Shown: positions 34,176 through 47,166 of the stretch, piece after piece | Layout: each line of letters opens with the position of its first letter | Numbering within the stretch: the first letter of the stretch is position 1 | Assembly (NCBI GenBank): GCA_034440635.1 | Contig: JAOTON010000200.1 | Location: 124,001-188,000, forward strand | Reading direction: 5' to 3' | Source: Lepas anatifera | Taxonomy: Eukaryota; Arthropoda; Thecostraca; Lepadidae | DNA length: 64,000 bases | The notes under the pieces: model-generated | Database searches by the model: none | What the model was told of the DNA's origin: nothing | What the model saw: only the letters and a program-made list of their open reading frames with translations | Program-made: the position numbers and the translations under genes

Positions 34176-35879
34176 AAGAAAGGTCACCGCCAGGTCACGG
34201 TGCCCTGTACTGCCTCGGGTCGGTGGCTGTGGAGGCACATCTGCCATGCGGCCATGGTAGATCCAGCAGTGTATGGGGGCGCGGGCCGCAGGCACCCCTT
34301 AGACCCTCAGGTTCGGTCGGTTCCGAGACAAGATCCTGTCTGGCGGTGGTGGGCAGTGCAGTATGGCTCGCTCGCTTCAATGGGCTATGGCATGGGATCT
34401 CGTTCCAACTTTATAGGCGGGCAAAGGTGTCATGCACAGCACGCCTGATAAAAAACCCGTAATAATAAAAAACGTTCCTTGAAAGATCAGAAGCAAGACA
34501 CGTAGAATATGTCTGCCAGGACAAAGACGCCGACTTACCACTCCAAACTATGAGCATCTATTCAATAGGACACCTCATCTTTTAAATATAGACAGATCTG
34601 AGCTGAGGAAATCTTAGCTTATCAAAATTAACATCAATCATTCTTAAGACTATCAGTCTTTCCCTTTTACAGAAGCTAGAAAACGCAAAATACTCTGCAT
34701 CACAGCCACATTTCCATGGAATTTATATTCTACGACCTTCACAAGCGCCATTGGTGTTTTCGATGAACGTGCCTTATATATTAAACAAATACCAGAGCGC
34801 ACGCAAGATGGCGGCACTGTGCCTGGCGTCCAGGCTTGAATTTGTTCCGCTTCACGAGTTCTCTAATGCTACAAAGATGCTCGTCTCATTTTCGAACAAA
34901 GAGCGGATCAGACGGCCTTCCTTGTTATATACGGAGATAATACGCGTTGGCGCACCATAGCCCTGATTTAAACCCGAAATCCGTTACTGGTAACCTTATC
35001 TTAACTGAAAATTGATCTTACCGCTGCAAAGTCATACAATTCACGCCACGAAGAGATAAGTAAGCCTTTATCTCATGCTACAATGCTTCATGCAAGCGGG
35101 ATGCGTAGCAAGTTCACCCGCGCGTAGAAAATAGCTGCAAACTGGAAAACCGTCCAAAGATTAAATTTATACTTCCAAAGGCTATCGCCACCACGACCAT
35201 TCTTTTACCAGCAAGGAGCCAACAATGTTTGTATTTGCATCCCAGAATAGCAGTAAGCTGCTCACACCGGTTATAACGCTTCGTTTGGTGCAGTCTAGCG
35301 TCTAGGCCGTCTTCTAAAATTACCTTCGGTTTTAATCCAGAACCATTGCGGTACATCGACATGGAATAAAAATAAATGTGCTTAGACCTTTCTCGATTTG
35401 AGTCATAAGCCAGAGAAAGCGTCAACAGTTCCTGAAAAACCAGAGCAGTATTGGCATATATATATGTCTTAATAAAATGGCGAAACAAAATTCCGGGAAC
35501 CCTTCTACTGAGTTTTAACGTCGGCAAAAACATCAAACCGTAAAACGGATGAAAATGTATCTAACTTCTTTGAGATTAATACCGTATAAAGCAGCCGCAA
35601 TCAAGGCTCCATTAAAAAAACTAAACATAACGCTGCCATAGAATGAGCCTTCTATGAAGCAAAATATCACCAAATCGAGCGACGGCTCAGCCCCTGGACT
35701 GAACTCTGGACGCGCCTCTGGACAGTGGTCTCGTGGGAGGCCTCCGACTGGACAAAGCGGCTTTGCGTGCGGCTGAAGCGCCTCTCTATCGCATTATCTG
35801 CCGGGCGGCCTGGATTCGAGACCAGACCCTCCAACCTCCGGCAGGTGCCGAGCCAGCCGCAAAAACACACCCGGTACGG
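34176..35879. other. Stretch without recognisable gene
   Basis: GC-rich to 34450, then AT-rich unique sequence. The 140-codon minus frame at 35114-35536 has no recognised domain and is within the range expected by chance. Confidence 0.3.
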
Positions 35880-36560
35880 CACTCAGCACCGGGTCTCAGG
35901 GAGAGCCGACACAGCACACGGCGCCGGGTCTCAGGGAGGTCCGACACAGCACCCATCACCGGGTCCCAGGACCGACACAGCACGAAGAGCTGGGTACCAG
36001 GGAGAGTCGACACAGTGCTCAGCGCTGGGTCCCAGCACCCAGCACCTAGTGTTGAGTCCCAGGACACAGCACCCATCGCTGGGTCCCAGGACACAGCACC
36101 CATCGCTGGGTCCCAGGACACAGCAACCATCGCTGGGTCCCAGGCCTCAGCACCCATCGCTGGATCCCATGCCACAGCACCCATCGCTGGGTCCCAGGAC
36201 ACAGCAACCATCGCTGGGTCCCAGGACACAGCAACCATCGCTGGGTCCCAGGCCTCAGCACCCATCGCTGGATCCCATGCCACAGCACCCATCGCTGGGT
36301 CCCAGGACACAGCACCCATCGCTGGGTCCCAGGACACAGCAACCATCGCTGGGTCCCAGGACACAGCAACCATCGCTGGGTCCAGGCCTCAGCACCCATC
36401 GCTGGATCCATGCCACAGCACCCATCGCTGGGTCCCAGGACACAGCACCCATCGCGGGGTCCCAGGCCTCAGCACCCATCACTGAGTCCCATGCCACAGC
36501 ACCCATCGCTGGGTCCCATGCCAGAACACTCAGCGCTGGGTCCCATGACGCAGTGCTCAG
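35880..36560. repeat. Minisatellite, 27-bp unit, about 22 copies plus degenerate edges
   Basis: The core unit acagcacccatcgctgggtc plus ccaggac is repeated from about 36040 to 36540. More diverged units (ctcagggagagccgacacag and similar) form the left edge. Units alternate between 'ggacacagc', 'ggcctcagc' and 'atgccacagc', giving a visible higher-order order. Several frames on both strands are open because 27 divides by three. Confidence 0.92.
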
Positions 36561-39500
36561 CGCTGCTGCCCAGGGAGGGCCACGGCCGCGCAGCCCCAGC
36601 TGCACTCAGTTACAAGAAAACAATGCGCTCCTTGCCGGGGAGGCAGCGAGTGCTGGTTCTCCCACGGTGGGCGAGAGGGCGGCGTGCTGGAATCTCTTCA
36701 CCGGAACAATGAGCGGCACTGCACCGTCTCGGCGTTTTCCAGGGCAACATGACGGGAAACTGCGTTCGACTGTTTCACTCGGTTTGCTTTCCAATACTGA
36801 GAGAAGGGCGTGAACACATTAGACGAAGAGGTGCATACAAAATGAACGGGAACTGAGCATTCAGCTTGTGAAATTATATGTTTTTTCGCAGGTTTAACTT
36901 AAGAACAACTTTTATCAACGTCTTGCAGGCTTAACGCAACAATAACCTTTACCAACGCATAGCTTTAGAAGTTAGGTCATCTCGACTTCTGATCGTTATC
37001 GTAGCAATCAACGCATCTTCATCGGCCTTTTGTCTCAGAGAAAGTGCTGGTTCTTTGTGAAACGGCGACTCATGGAACGAAGGGAGGCGATAGGCGCGAG
37101 ATGAAAAAAGACGACTCAGAAAATGATGCTGCTCGATTACTCGGCGTGACTAAGTACCTACGCCGCCAGCGCCGCATCCCGCAATCTTCGACAACAGCGG
37201 GGTGCAACGATTCTAATTTCCGCCTCTAAGAACATCTCGCGGAGTCTTAGAAATTGTATCAGCTCTCTTACCCCGACATGGCTAAAATTCATCTAATATT
37301 TTCCATCTACTCTTAACAGAGCATAGACATCAGTTCAAAATGTAGTTCAGAGTCCTTCTTGAACGATGGATCGAGGGTATATTCATAATTCGTCAAAGAC
37401 GCTTATGGCAAAACGGGATGAAAACATCTACCCCAACGCGCCTGCTTACGCCGATGCACATATATGTATTGTGGGTATACCCACTCCAAACAACATGATT
37501 CTAGCTCCCGCTGATGGGCGCGATACAAATTGCAGTCGAAGCACCCTAAAACTCCGAACAACGACAGCTCCCACTGAGCTGCAGGGAGACAGTGAACATC
37601 CAGTTGTGGCTCGGCCATGAACTTGGCAGAGGTACAGACAGCCCCACCACAGCTGAAACACGGCCTGGCGATGATGACAGGCAGCCGAACTTGGTGACCG
37701 TTCCCGACCCCTCAGCGGAGCGTGACGGCCCCAGCGTCACTCCCGTCCCACCCCGTGCGAGTGTCGCAGGGGCGGGGCGGGCCGTTCAGCCAAAGCCTGT
37801 GAACAGTACTAAAATGCTTATGAGAAGCAGCCAGTAAAGTGCAGATATACATTGGCAGTAGGGAATGCTTGAGACGTGCCTCCGGCTCGCAAGACTGGTC
37901 GACTTTCACTTTATTTATCAGCCTAATCCTTTCAACTCAAGAATACTGGCAAACTGAGATAGTACAATTTTTTATCGTTTTCAGTGAAAGTAGGAAACGG
38001 AGCGTGATTCAGTCCAGGCAATAACATGCCCCAAGCTTCAATTAATATAATTTTCTCACAGTTAAAAGGCAGATCAGCATTCGGAAATTCACTGCCGGAT
38101 ATTTCAACCTCGGCCCTTCGAACAATTCAAGGACACTTCGTCTGTGGCAGATCGTGTTGAGAAACCACGGTGTGGATATTTCATTTCACACAAAACTGAT
38201 CAAACCCTAGCTGCTATGGTTTTACAGCAGTATGAGTTTCCTGAGCTTTCTTCACGTCCGAATCAGTGAAGGTATCCGACACGCTATCGAGGGCGGAGCG
38301 GCGCCTGGAAAGAGAACAGCGGATGGCTGGGGGCGTGAAGAAGAGACGAGCCCGTCCGTGTCACCGTGCCAAAGTGTAATGCGGGGTGACGGACCGAGTG
38401 ACACCAATCTCCCGTCAGCACGAGATGACAGCCTGGCTGTCAGAAAACCGGACACGCAAGGGTGAAATCATCAGCGCCCTTCATTACCAAAGAGTATCGT
38501 TGTGTTTTTCCTACACGCGAGAACTCTTTTGATCGAGAGCTAGCCTAGATTCTTGGAATCTTAGGATTAAGAGCAGCGGACGTTGAGGGAGGGAGAGAAA
38601 GAGAATCAGATGTAATTATCAACCTGATGAGGTCAGGCACGCTACAGTGCCAGGGCCATCTCAATGCCTCTGGAAGTAAATGCCTACCTTTTCGCCTACC
38701 ATTTTTACCAAATGGGAGATATCTGTCAAAGGAACACAATAAACCAAACAAAAACACGAATTTAATAGTTGTGTAAGCGCTTTGCTCGCCAACTACCTAA
38801 GAAACTGCAGCGGCTGGGAATGCCTCGCGGGCGTCCACCTCCCGTCCAAACGGCCAACCACAAAACGTCCTAACGCAAGTTAAACAATGGGAGCCGAGCG
38901 GAGCGGGACGCATATCCGCTGTGACTCAGACTCCCTCCGCTCTGCCTTCACTACCGTTTAGTTGGACAGCTCAGCAAAGGCTTGAGGAGGTGCGAAATAG
39001 GTACCTGGCCCTGAAGCTCTGAAATATACTACACAATATCCCAAACATCTAACAAACAGACACTTATCTAAAGGGGAAAATTATTAAGTCACACAAAAAT
39101 GTTACACTCCCAGCACCTTTCTCGTACCCTATGCTTCATGTGCGAGTGCATTTCCCCAGATTCCAGCTTATTCTCAAGCGTCATTGCCACCACAGAAGGC
39201 TGCGCCACCATTAGGCAGTCCATGTCGCGGAGGCCAATCAACCATTCGGCACGTGACCAAAGCACGCGGTCTTTCGACATGAAGAAGATAGACTCGCCCT
39301 CCAACCACTCATAACCTTAACAAACGGCGATTTTTCGCCTCCGAGGCTGCAGCGACGGTGACAATTGGCCCCACTAGCCGCCGCCGCGCAGTCACGGAGT
39401 CAAGCAGTACCGTAAGTCGTCGGCGCCGACTCCACAGCCAACCGCCGCACTCTCAGGCCGTCACCGGTCACGTGACCACCGTGTGAGACGCGTGCACCCT

Positions 39501-42500
39501 CGCATTGTCGTTTGGCGGCCGGAAATTGCACATGATTCAGCCGAGGGCAACGTCCGCGGGTAACGTCTTCGTCGTCCACGCCGACAACGACGCTGGGGCT
39601 GGCCGGCCGCGCGCCGCGCGCCCGAGCCGTGACACCGCGTGAAACGACGGGTTATTGTGAGAGAGGTGCATAAAATACCGCTACCCAGCACCCTGGCCGC
39701 CTTGGGCTCTCGGGAAGGGCGAATCGAGGGACCGGATAGTGTGTCCGTGATTGGTCTGAGGCTTGAGTATCGGCTGTGAGAGCCAGCGGAGTCTCGAGGT
39801 TCGGTACACCTGTACCACACAGGCGTGTCGCCGAATCAATTATGTACCCGTCCGCGGCTTATTTCAACTTGGATGACCTCGTTTCGAGGATTCGCTCTAA
39901 AAAGCAGGCCTACCGGAGCCGCTTGAACGCCATCGTGAGGCACGAACATAAATAACTCAGAAAACAGCGCTGAAATAAATCACTGCACTGGCCGTAGGCT
40001 TTAACCTCCAATCGACACCAACATGCGACTGACACGAAACATTTACAGACACACACTCGCTACACAACTGCGCATTCCATCCACAGCTACTGGTCGCAGA
40101 ACGGCGGGCATGGTCAGGGAATAGAGCACGTTACCGTCGCTGAGAAGACAGCATACCGGCGTGGCCGTCACCGAGCCGCGCTGGTCTTACCTGAAACACA
40201 AGGACACGTGCGCTAGAACAATACCCACGCCATCAGCTGCCACAACAATGGCAGCTTACACACCTCAAGGACACGCAACAGTTGACATTGCTAAAGAGAA
40301 CGCGCCACGCGCAGCTGTATCGTTTGTGCAACGGCCGACTAGACAATGAGCGCCGGAATGCCGCGGACCAGCCGAAGAGCACGGCTTCCGGCTATCGGCT
40401 GACATCTGGACCGAGCCTGGGCCAATAACTCACAGCCAGACCATGATTCGACTGTCTGAGGAATCGGGACAGGCTTGTGCTCAGAGGTTTTTTGTCAGTT
40501 TCACATTTTTACCCCTCCCTCATTTTTGTCTGAATCGAAGTAGCAAATAATACCCGCCTTTTCTATTATGGGAATGGTGGAAGGATGGATTGAACTGTGT
40601 TTCTCTCACGACTTCACATATCTGTGAATTTTTCAGAAGCTTCCCATTATTACGCCAACCATTTGTGTGGAGCAGATTTGAAGAACACCAGATGGCTGCC
40701 GTCCCTGCCACGGGCACGTCCTTCACGTGTGACCCGCAGTGCCGCACGCCCCGCCGCGGGCACCAGCCCGGCCCGAGCCGGCGCCGCCCGCTTCCCAGAA
40801 CAACACCTGGATCACCCCGCGCCGGACCACGGCGGCATCATAACCGCCGCTCCAGCGCCGTCACGACGCCACGCAAAGGTCACTGGATGACCTGACCCGG
40901 GTCACCACCCCTGCATTTTTCCGGCCGGCGCGCGCAGCGGTGAGCCGGAGCCTACTGGCCCGCAGCAGACACAGGCGGGCTTAAAATACTGACAGATGGG
41001 CTGGATGCACCGACGGCAGGATTGTGACTCCTGTCATGGATTTCTGACAGAAGCCAGACTAAGGGGAACAGTGAAGAAGAGGAAGAGGGATTGGAAATAT
41101 TTTAATGCAAGTTGGAAATGGATTCCGGACATAAACCAGTTCAATCTCAAATAGTATACCACTTTGTACCATGCTTTTACATGGCAAAGTCAACATTTTG
41201 AAAATACCGTTTTCCTACCATGCTGAAGGCTTAAGATGCAGCCTGGGGAACTTTTAGCACAGAATTAAATTGTGTTTAGCCGTGTGCCATACGAGGTAAG
41301 AGTAAAGCCCGGGCCCAACCTATTGAGAACACAGTTCGTGTTCTTCGACTATTGAACACTTGGAAGAAAAAACAGGTTAGACGCGTGAGGGTTAAATGCC
41401 AGCTACCAAATTCTGTTCCTCTGTTTCTGGGACGTATTTCCGCTGCCGCAACTAGCTCACAAAAAGCTTTAACTCTCCATAACATATAAAACCTATGAAT
41501 TTGGATCGCTGATGGCTTCCACAAATACTCCCACATAGCTTTAGTGTTATGCCCCAGCTACCTCAATAAACCCAATAGCTAGAATTCTAACCTCATTCCA
41601 TACAAGTGAGATTGCCGGACCTCTCCTTTTTACCTTCTCCATATGACGAAGCCCCTATGCCTCTCCAGTAGCCGCTGCTCCAAACCCGCCCACTTCTCTC
41701 CCAGCTGAAGGCTTCGAATTGTTTTCATTTATCGTAATAGTATCCCCTTATCAATATCCAAGAACGCCCAAATCGCTGTAAATTCGCCGTATGTGTTTCC
41801 GTCAGGTCGATGCCATACGGAGGCAATTTCCTCAGGCGAGCTGAGATGTCACTGCTGATAACCAGGCCATCAGTGCGTGGTCACGTATGTGGTCCTCCAT
41901 CCCCTTCCCAACGCACAGCACCTGCACCCCCCGCCGGCCGCTACTGTTTGCCACAGGAAGGGGGTGAACTCTGGCGGGGGTGGGCGGCCGACACGCCACG
42001 GCTGTCGCCCCCGCCCCCGCCCCGAGCCCCAAGGAAGGGTTTCCGGCCAGTCATCCGTCAGCGTCCAACGCAGGCGCCATGGGGCCGCTCCAGCTGCCAA
42101 GATAGAGGAGTGACCCGCACTGACCGATGGCTGCTCAGAGCTGGCCAATTTAGCCGGCTCCAACTGGCCTGCAGAGCCGCCCAACGCACCAGCTACCGCT
42201 GAACAATGAAAATATCAGCGAAAAAGCGGACACCAGCTCCGGGCTAATCGAAGGCATTGTTTCCATAGAGTCGTGGTATAATTAGCGACCTTGCAATTAC
42301 GGGACAAAGAATACGGTCAATACCCTCTTATCTTTAGAGGTTTTAGAAAAATGAATTTATCTTAGACTGATGGCACTGAATCCCCGCATGTTTACAATAT
42401 TATTTTACGTATCTGTCTATATGATGATGTGCATATCTTGACTTCAGCTCCAGTTACAGCAGTAAAAAAACTAGGTCAATTTTAGAGAGGAAAAATCTTC

Positions 42501-45500
42501 TTAGGCTACTTTCTTTGGGTATTCATCCCTTCGACTCTTCCAGTAGCCGAATTCTCCACCTCCTTTTCCGCTGACCTTTGTAAAGCCTGACCGGGGACCG
42601 GTTTCTGAGCCATACCCGGGAGGTAATCAACGAGGAGACTAAGAGGTATACCGTTCAGTAGCCAATGAATATGGTAATCATTACGGCCCGCACCTCCCAT
42701 AAGAAGCACTCCACAGAGGCTAGCTCAGACGTCCATTTTAGGAGAGGACGTTCAAACAAACACCGTAAAAATACTGCCTAAAAAACTGCTTGCCGTGGGA
42801 GGGGGACAAAGTATCGGCAACACCCGGAGTGGAGCTTTGTCCTGTAAGTTTGAATCACAGCACCAAATGGCTGAACTATTAAACATCGATTTCATAGACC
42901 CGAATCATACACGCTTTAGCGCGAAAAATAACAACAAAAACTTGGACGTATTTCAGGAATAAACCTTGCTACGTACAGCAAACGCCATGTCCGGGGTGGA
43001 CATTCCTGAGATAAGATTACCGCTAAATTTAGTATGACATTTGGTATACATACGACACGGAAAGCTGGACTTCCCTGAACCATGGACATCCCTGACTCCG
43101 CCTTTGGCGGCTCGCTGCACAATTCTATCGCTGACGGAACGCCATCGCGGCAGAGACGACACTGCGGCGGATAGACGGCTGGAATGAAGACAGAGCGGCG
43201 GCGACTGCTAGTTCAGGCTGGAGACGAGTGGCCCTAGAGGACCCTCCGAGTTTCACAGGCTCTATCGGCAGCATCGCCGAGCTGTGAAAGACCCCAGGCC
43301 GCCAGCGCCACAGACAAATATGGGGCCGAGCTCTGAAATAACACCGCGATCACAAGTGTTTGCCCTCGGGCAGCCGCGGGTTGACACTGACACACTGAGC
43401 TGGGATGAAACCGGCTGCTGGGTTCAGCACGGGGTTATAAATAGCGTGAAGCGGCGCTGGCGGGTATGGGAAATCACGTGGCCCAGCTACACCAGAATTC
43501 TATGTTGCAAAGCCTCCTTCAAGATGTGACTGACGCTTATCCCTATCCTGCGAGGTCCGCTGATGATGTGCGTGCGTGAGAACGACTTCAATCTCCCGGT
43601 TGCGCATTCTCACATAGAGGAATCCGAATTCGCAATGGCCCTAATTGACTTACAGTCCTTCAAACAGGCAAGACAGCAAAGTACAAACAAAGGGACCTAT
43701 CGCAACTACCGAGCAGGACACCGAATTGTTCCGAAAATACTGAGATATTAAAGAAAAACTCTACTGGCATTATTACAAGCGTTGCTTTGCACATTACCAC
43801 CACTGGGATTTATAGTCGTAAACATTAAAAGCGCTGCTGAATATAATATTTTTGAACGTTTTCGTTGGGACTGCACACTGAGCCTTAACCGAGGTCACAC
43901 CCAAAGGAGGCAACTGATTGAACACGGTGGTGCTGACACTGAGATCTTTCTCAATCACGTAGATACGTGGTATTTTTACATCCATGTATAAATAAATTTC
44001 CGTTGGAGATTTAATAATAAATTGAGCACGAAAGCGACGTAACGAATAAACAAACCGTAGGGATGTATTTAGGATTTGCTGTTGGTGATTGATGCTAACA
44101 ATCATTATTTCACGCTGCAAACACATGGCCACACGTACAATGATAAAAATAATGTTTCTGGACTGAGGATACTCCGAGGACAATGTGAGCAGTTTTGACG
44201 ATAACCCAATCTTGTAACCGACACCACCTGCATAGTACGGGCGGTCATGTTTCTAACACATAACCTTCCCCACTAATAGCACAATGCTGTCCAATTTAAA
44301 CTACATCCTCACCAAAACGGACCGCTTGCGAGTTCGCAGAGGTCGTATCATCTTCTGCCCGCGGCGATTCGCAGCGGCTGGAATGTCAATGAGCTCTCCG
44401 GCCGCCGACAGCAGGCACTCGTCCTGGCATTTGAGAGGGAGAGGGGGTCGGCCAGGGGTCGCGACCTCATCAGCCGAGCGCGCGGGACAAACCGCCCCCG
44501 GCGACCAAAAGTCACGCGCCGCTGAACACTCGGGAACAGCCATCTCAATTTTCAAAATACGGCTGCTTGATGTGTGTGATTTGGATACCAGCCGTTGGCA
44601 ACGTAATGCATTTGTTAAGACTTTAAAGGAAATGTGGCACCTTGATCGAATCCTGGAATTTAGTGTAATTAGGCGTACTTTTAGTCAAAATAATGAAACC
44701 ACTCCTGATTTCTCTGAAAAATGTACAATAAGCTCAATATTTGGTTTTTAAAAATACTCCTCTAGAAAAAGAAATAAATATCAGACTGTGGATGATGTCA
44801 CGATCTGGCAACCACTACCATCTTGAAACGCTTCAAGGGCTTCGATTGGCTGATGCTCATCTGACGTCGTATATGTCGTCCACCAGTAGCTCCACCAATC
44901 CGCGGCGACGGGGCTGGGGCTGGTGCCGTGTTTTAGCTTTTTTCTACGGAAATATCGAGTTCCAAGACAAATGAAATATGGAGTACCGGGTTTCCGACCT
45001 GCTTTACAACTTGGCTATATCATATATCAGTTAAAATCACGTTGTGAAGGTGCCAATTCCCTTTAAGGGTAAATAATGTGCGCGTCAAATCTAATTTCAT
45101 CCACACCTGTCCATTGTAGTTAGATGATTTCACGAGGACGTTATATAAAAGGAACACATTTCTGGGTAGGATATCTCTACCACTAATTCGCGGCGTGGGA
45201 CAGGAGCACCAGCGTCTGCGCGCGCATGCGCAAAAAAGTCATGACTGAGCGAAAACAATAGACTTTATTTTAAAAAATATCCTCCCCCATTGCCAAATTT
45301 TAGCTGAACAAGGCCCGGCTCGATAGGTTTATTGGGCTGCAGTAAATAGCTGGCAGCGGACCTGCGGCCATCTGGCCCCGGCCCGCGTTACGAATCGTAC
45401 CGTGGCGAAGGCGGCGTCACTGCGGCATTTCCACGCGTCATCGGCAGCGCCACCTGCTGTCCGCGCCAGACCGTGCAGCTCATCAAGAGCTTTATTGAAA

Positions 45501-46431
45501 CAGCAACGGACGCCCCACATGGGTATGGTCTCAGACAGGGGCATGGAAAAAACAGAGTCATGAGTAGCCAACATAAGCAGATCCAGGGAAGGCAAGCGAG
45601 GGCACGTGTCCGCTGACTGACTCTCCCTACTCCACTACGGAAACGTTATTTTCACAGGATACAAGTACTGGCGGGCTTCGACATGCAATTTGGCGCCCCT
45701 CTCCTCTGACAGGTCGCACTTAAAATGGGCGCAATCGGTCCAAATGGCATTAAAAACGGACCCAAATAATTATCTGATAAACTCAAACGGACCACTGATT
45801 AAAGCCCTGGATCTGCCTGTGATAGAAATGAAGTTGGCTTGGGGAAGTTAGTAGTTTTTGTCTTTCTTTACTTTTCCGAAACACACTTGTCAGGGGACGG
45901 TTTTAACATTTTCTGCAGTGAGCAGGATGAGCCCACACATGAATTACCAACTGAAAAGTACCTATTAACCAGCTATAATTTTTCAATTCAAACCCATATC
46001 CCTGACACGACGATCTTCTCTGGAAGGACATCTACACACAAGACCCAGTTTCATGGGCGTTGGTGACATTTAATATGATAGCATACCATTTATTCGTCTT
46101 AGCGAGAGGCTTTTGAATCAGTTTAGAAAAAAGAAGATAACCAAACATAAGCGTGCCTCACTCAGCACAAGCAGGTATCACGTTCTCTGGAATCTCAAAT
46201 TAGCTATCCCAGTCGCGTGCGTTGGTAGCAATAGGAAAAACGCCCCGAATGGGACACGGTTTCACTCACGACGCAGAGGCAGGCTACCACCAGTAAAAAG
46301 GTGTCCTCGTGAGTGAGAGAGAAACCGGCAATTCAGAAGACTGGAATACTGTCAGTCATGCTGCCAAGTGAATTTCGATCCACGCATCAATCGTGCAATA
46401 TATAACTGGTGACACCTCTCACACAGTTAGG
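36561..46431. other. Long stretch without recognisable gene
   Basis: Nearly 10 kb of unique DNA. It holds CpG-dense patches (38870-38950, 39340-39640, 40700-40870, 41890-42110) and AT-rich intervals. TATA-like words occur at 43435 (ttataaatag) and 45141 (ttatataaaagg) without an assignable transcript. A 39-bp sequence at 38153-38191 recurs at 58755. ORFs up to 155 codons resemble nothing I know. Confidence 0.3.
38153..38191 (+). repeat. Dispersed repeat, copy 1
   Basis: gagaaaccacggtgtggata plus tttcatttcac matches 58755-58793 at about 35 of 39 positions, same orientation. It may be a fragment of an unrecognised interspersed element. Confidence 0.6.
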
Positions 46432-47166
46432 GAGAGTGGCTGGATCAGTTATAGAGTGGCACAGAGGGAGAGTGGCTGGATCAGTTATAGAGTGGCACAG
46501 AGGGAGAGTGGCTGGATCAGTTATAGAGTGGCACAGAGGGAGAGTGGCTGGATCAGTTATAGAGTGGCACAGAGGGAGAGTGGCTGGATCAGTTATGGAG
46601 TGGCACAGAGGGAGAGTGGCTGGATCAGTTATAGAGTGGCACAGAGGGAGAGTGGCTGGATCAGTTATAGAGTGGCACAGAGGGAGAGTGGCTGGATCAG
46701 TTATAGAGTGGCACAGAGGGAGAGTGGCTGGATCAGTTATAGAGTGGCACAGAGGGAGAGTGGCTGGATCAGTTATAGAGTGGCACAGAGGGAGAGTGGC
46801 TGGATCAGTTATAGAGTGGCACAGAGGGAGAGTGGCTGGATCAGTTATAGAGTGGCACAGAGGGAGAGTGGCTGGATCAGTTATAGAGTGGCACAGTTAT
46901 AGAGTGGCTGGATCAGGTATAGAGTGGCACAGTTATAGAGAGACTGGATCGTTATGAGTGGCACAGTTATAGAGTGGCTGGATCAGTTATAGAGTGGCAA
47001 AGTTATAGGTGGCTGGATCAGTTATAGAGTGGCACAGTTATAGAGAGACTGGATCAGTTATAGAGTGGCACAGTTATAGAGTGGCTGGATCAGTTATAGA
47101 GTGGCACAGAGGGAGAGTGGCTGGATCAGTTATAGAGTGGCACAGAGGGAGAGTGGCTGGATCAGC
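46432..47166. repeat. Minisatellite, 36-bp unit, about 20 copies with variant block
   Basis: From 46432 to about 46890, near-identical units of gggagagtggctggatcagt plus tatagagtggcacaga recur 13 times with almost no variation. From about 46890 to 47095 the unit changes to one with ttatagagtggctggatc and several small indels. The first unit type then returns for two copies. Nearly perfect identity in the first block suggests recent expansion. Confidence 0.95.

Noticed and set aside
35725..36813. Plus ORFs of 362 and 250 codons over the 27-bp array
   Set aside because: Two plus frames and the minus frames are open because the unit length divides by three. There is no start context, domain or flank signal favouring one frame.
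45139..45152. TATA box-like ttatataaaagg
   Set aside because: A good match to the motif alone. No initiator, transcript or coding region follows that I can support.
46393..46957. Plus ORFs of 169 and 182 codons encoding a 12-residue repeat
   Set aside because: Two frames are open and the repeat has indels just downstream. Non-coding minisatellite is the simpler reading.
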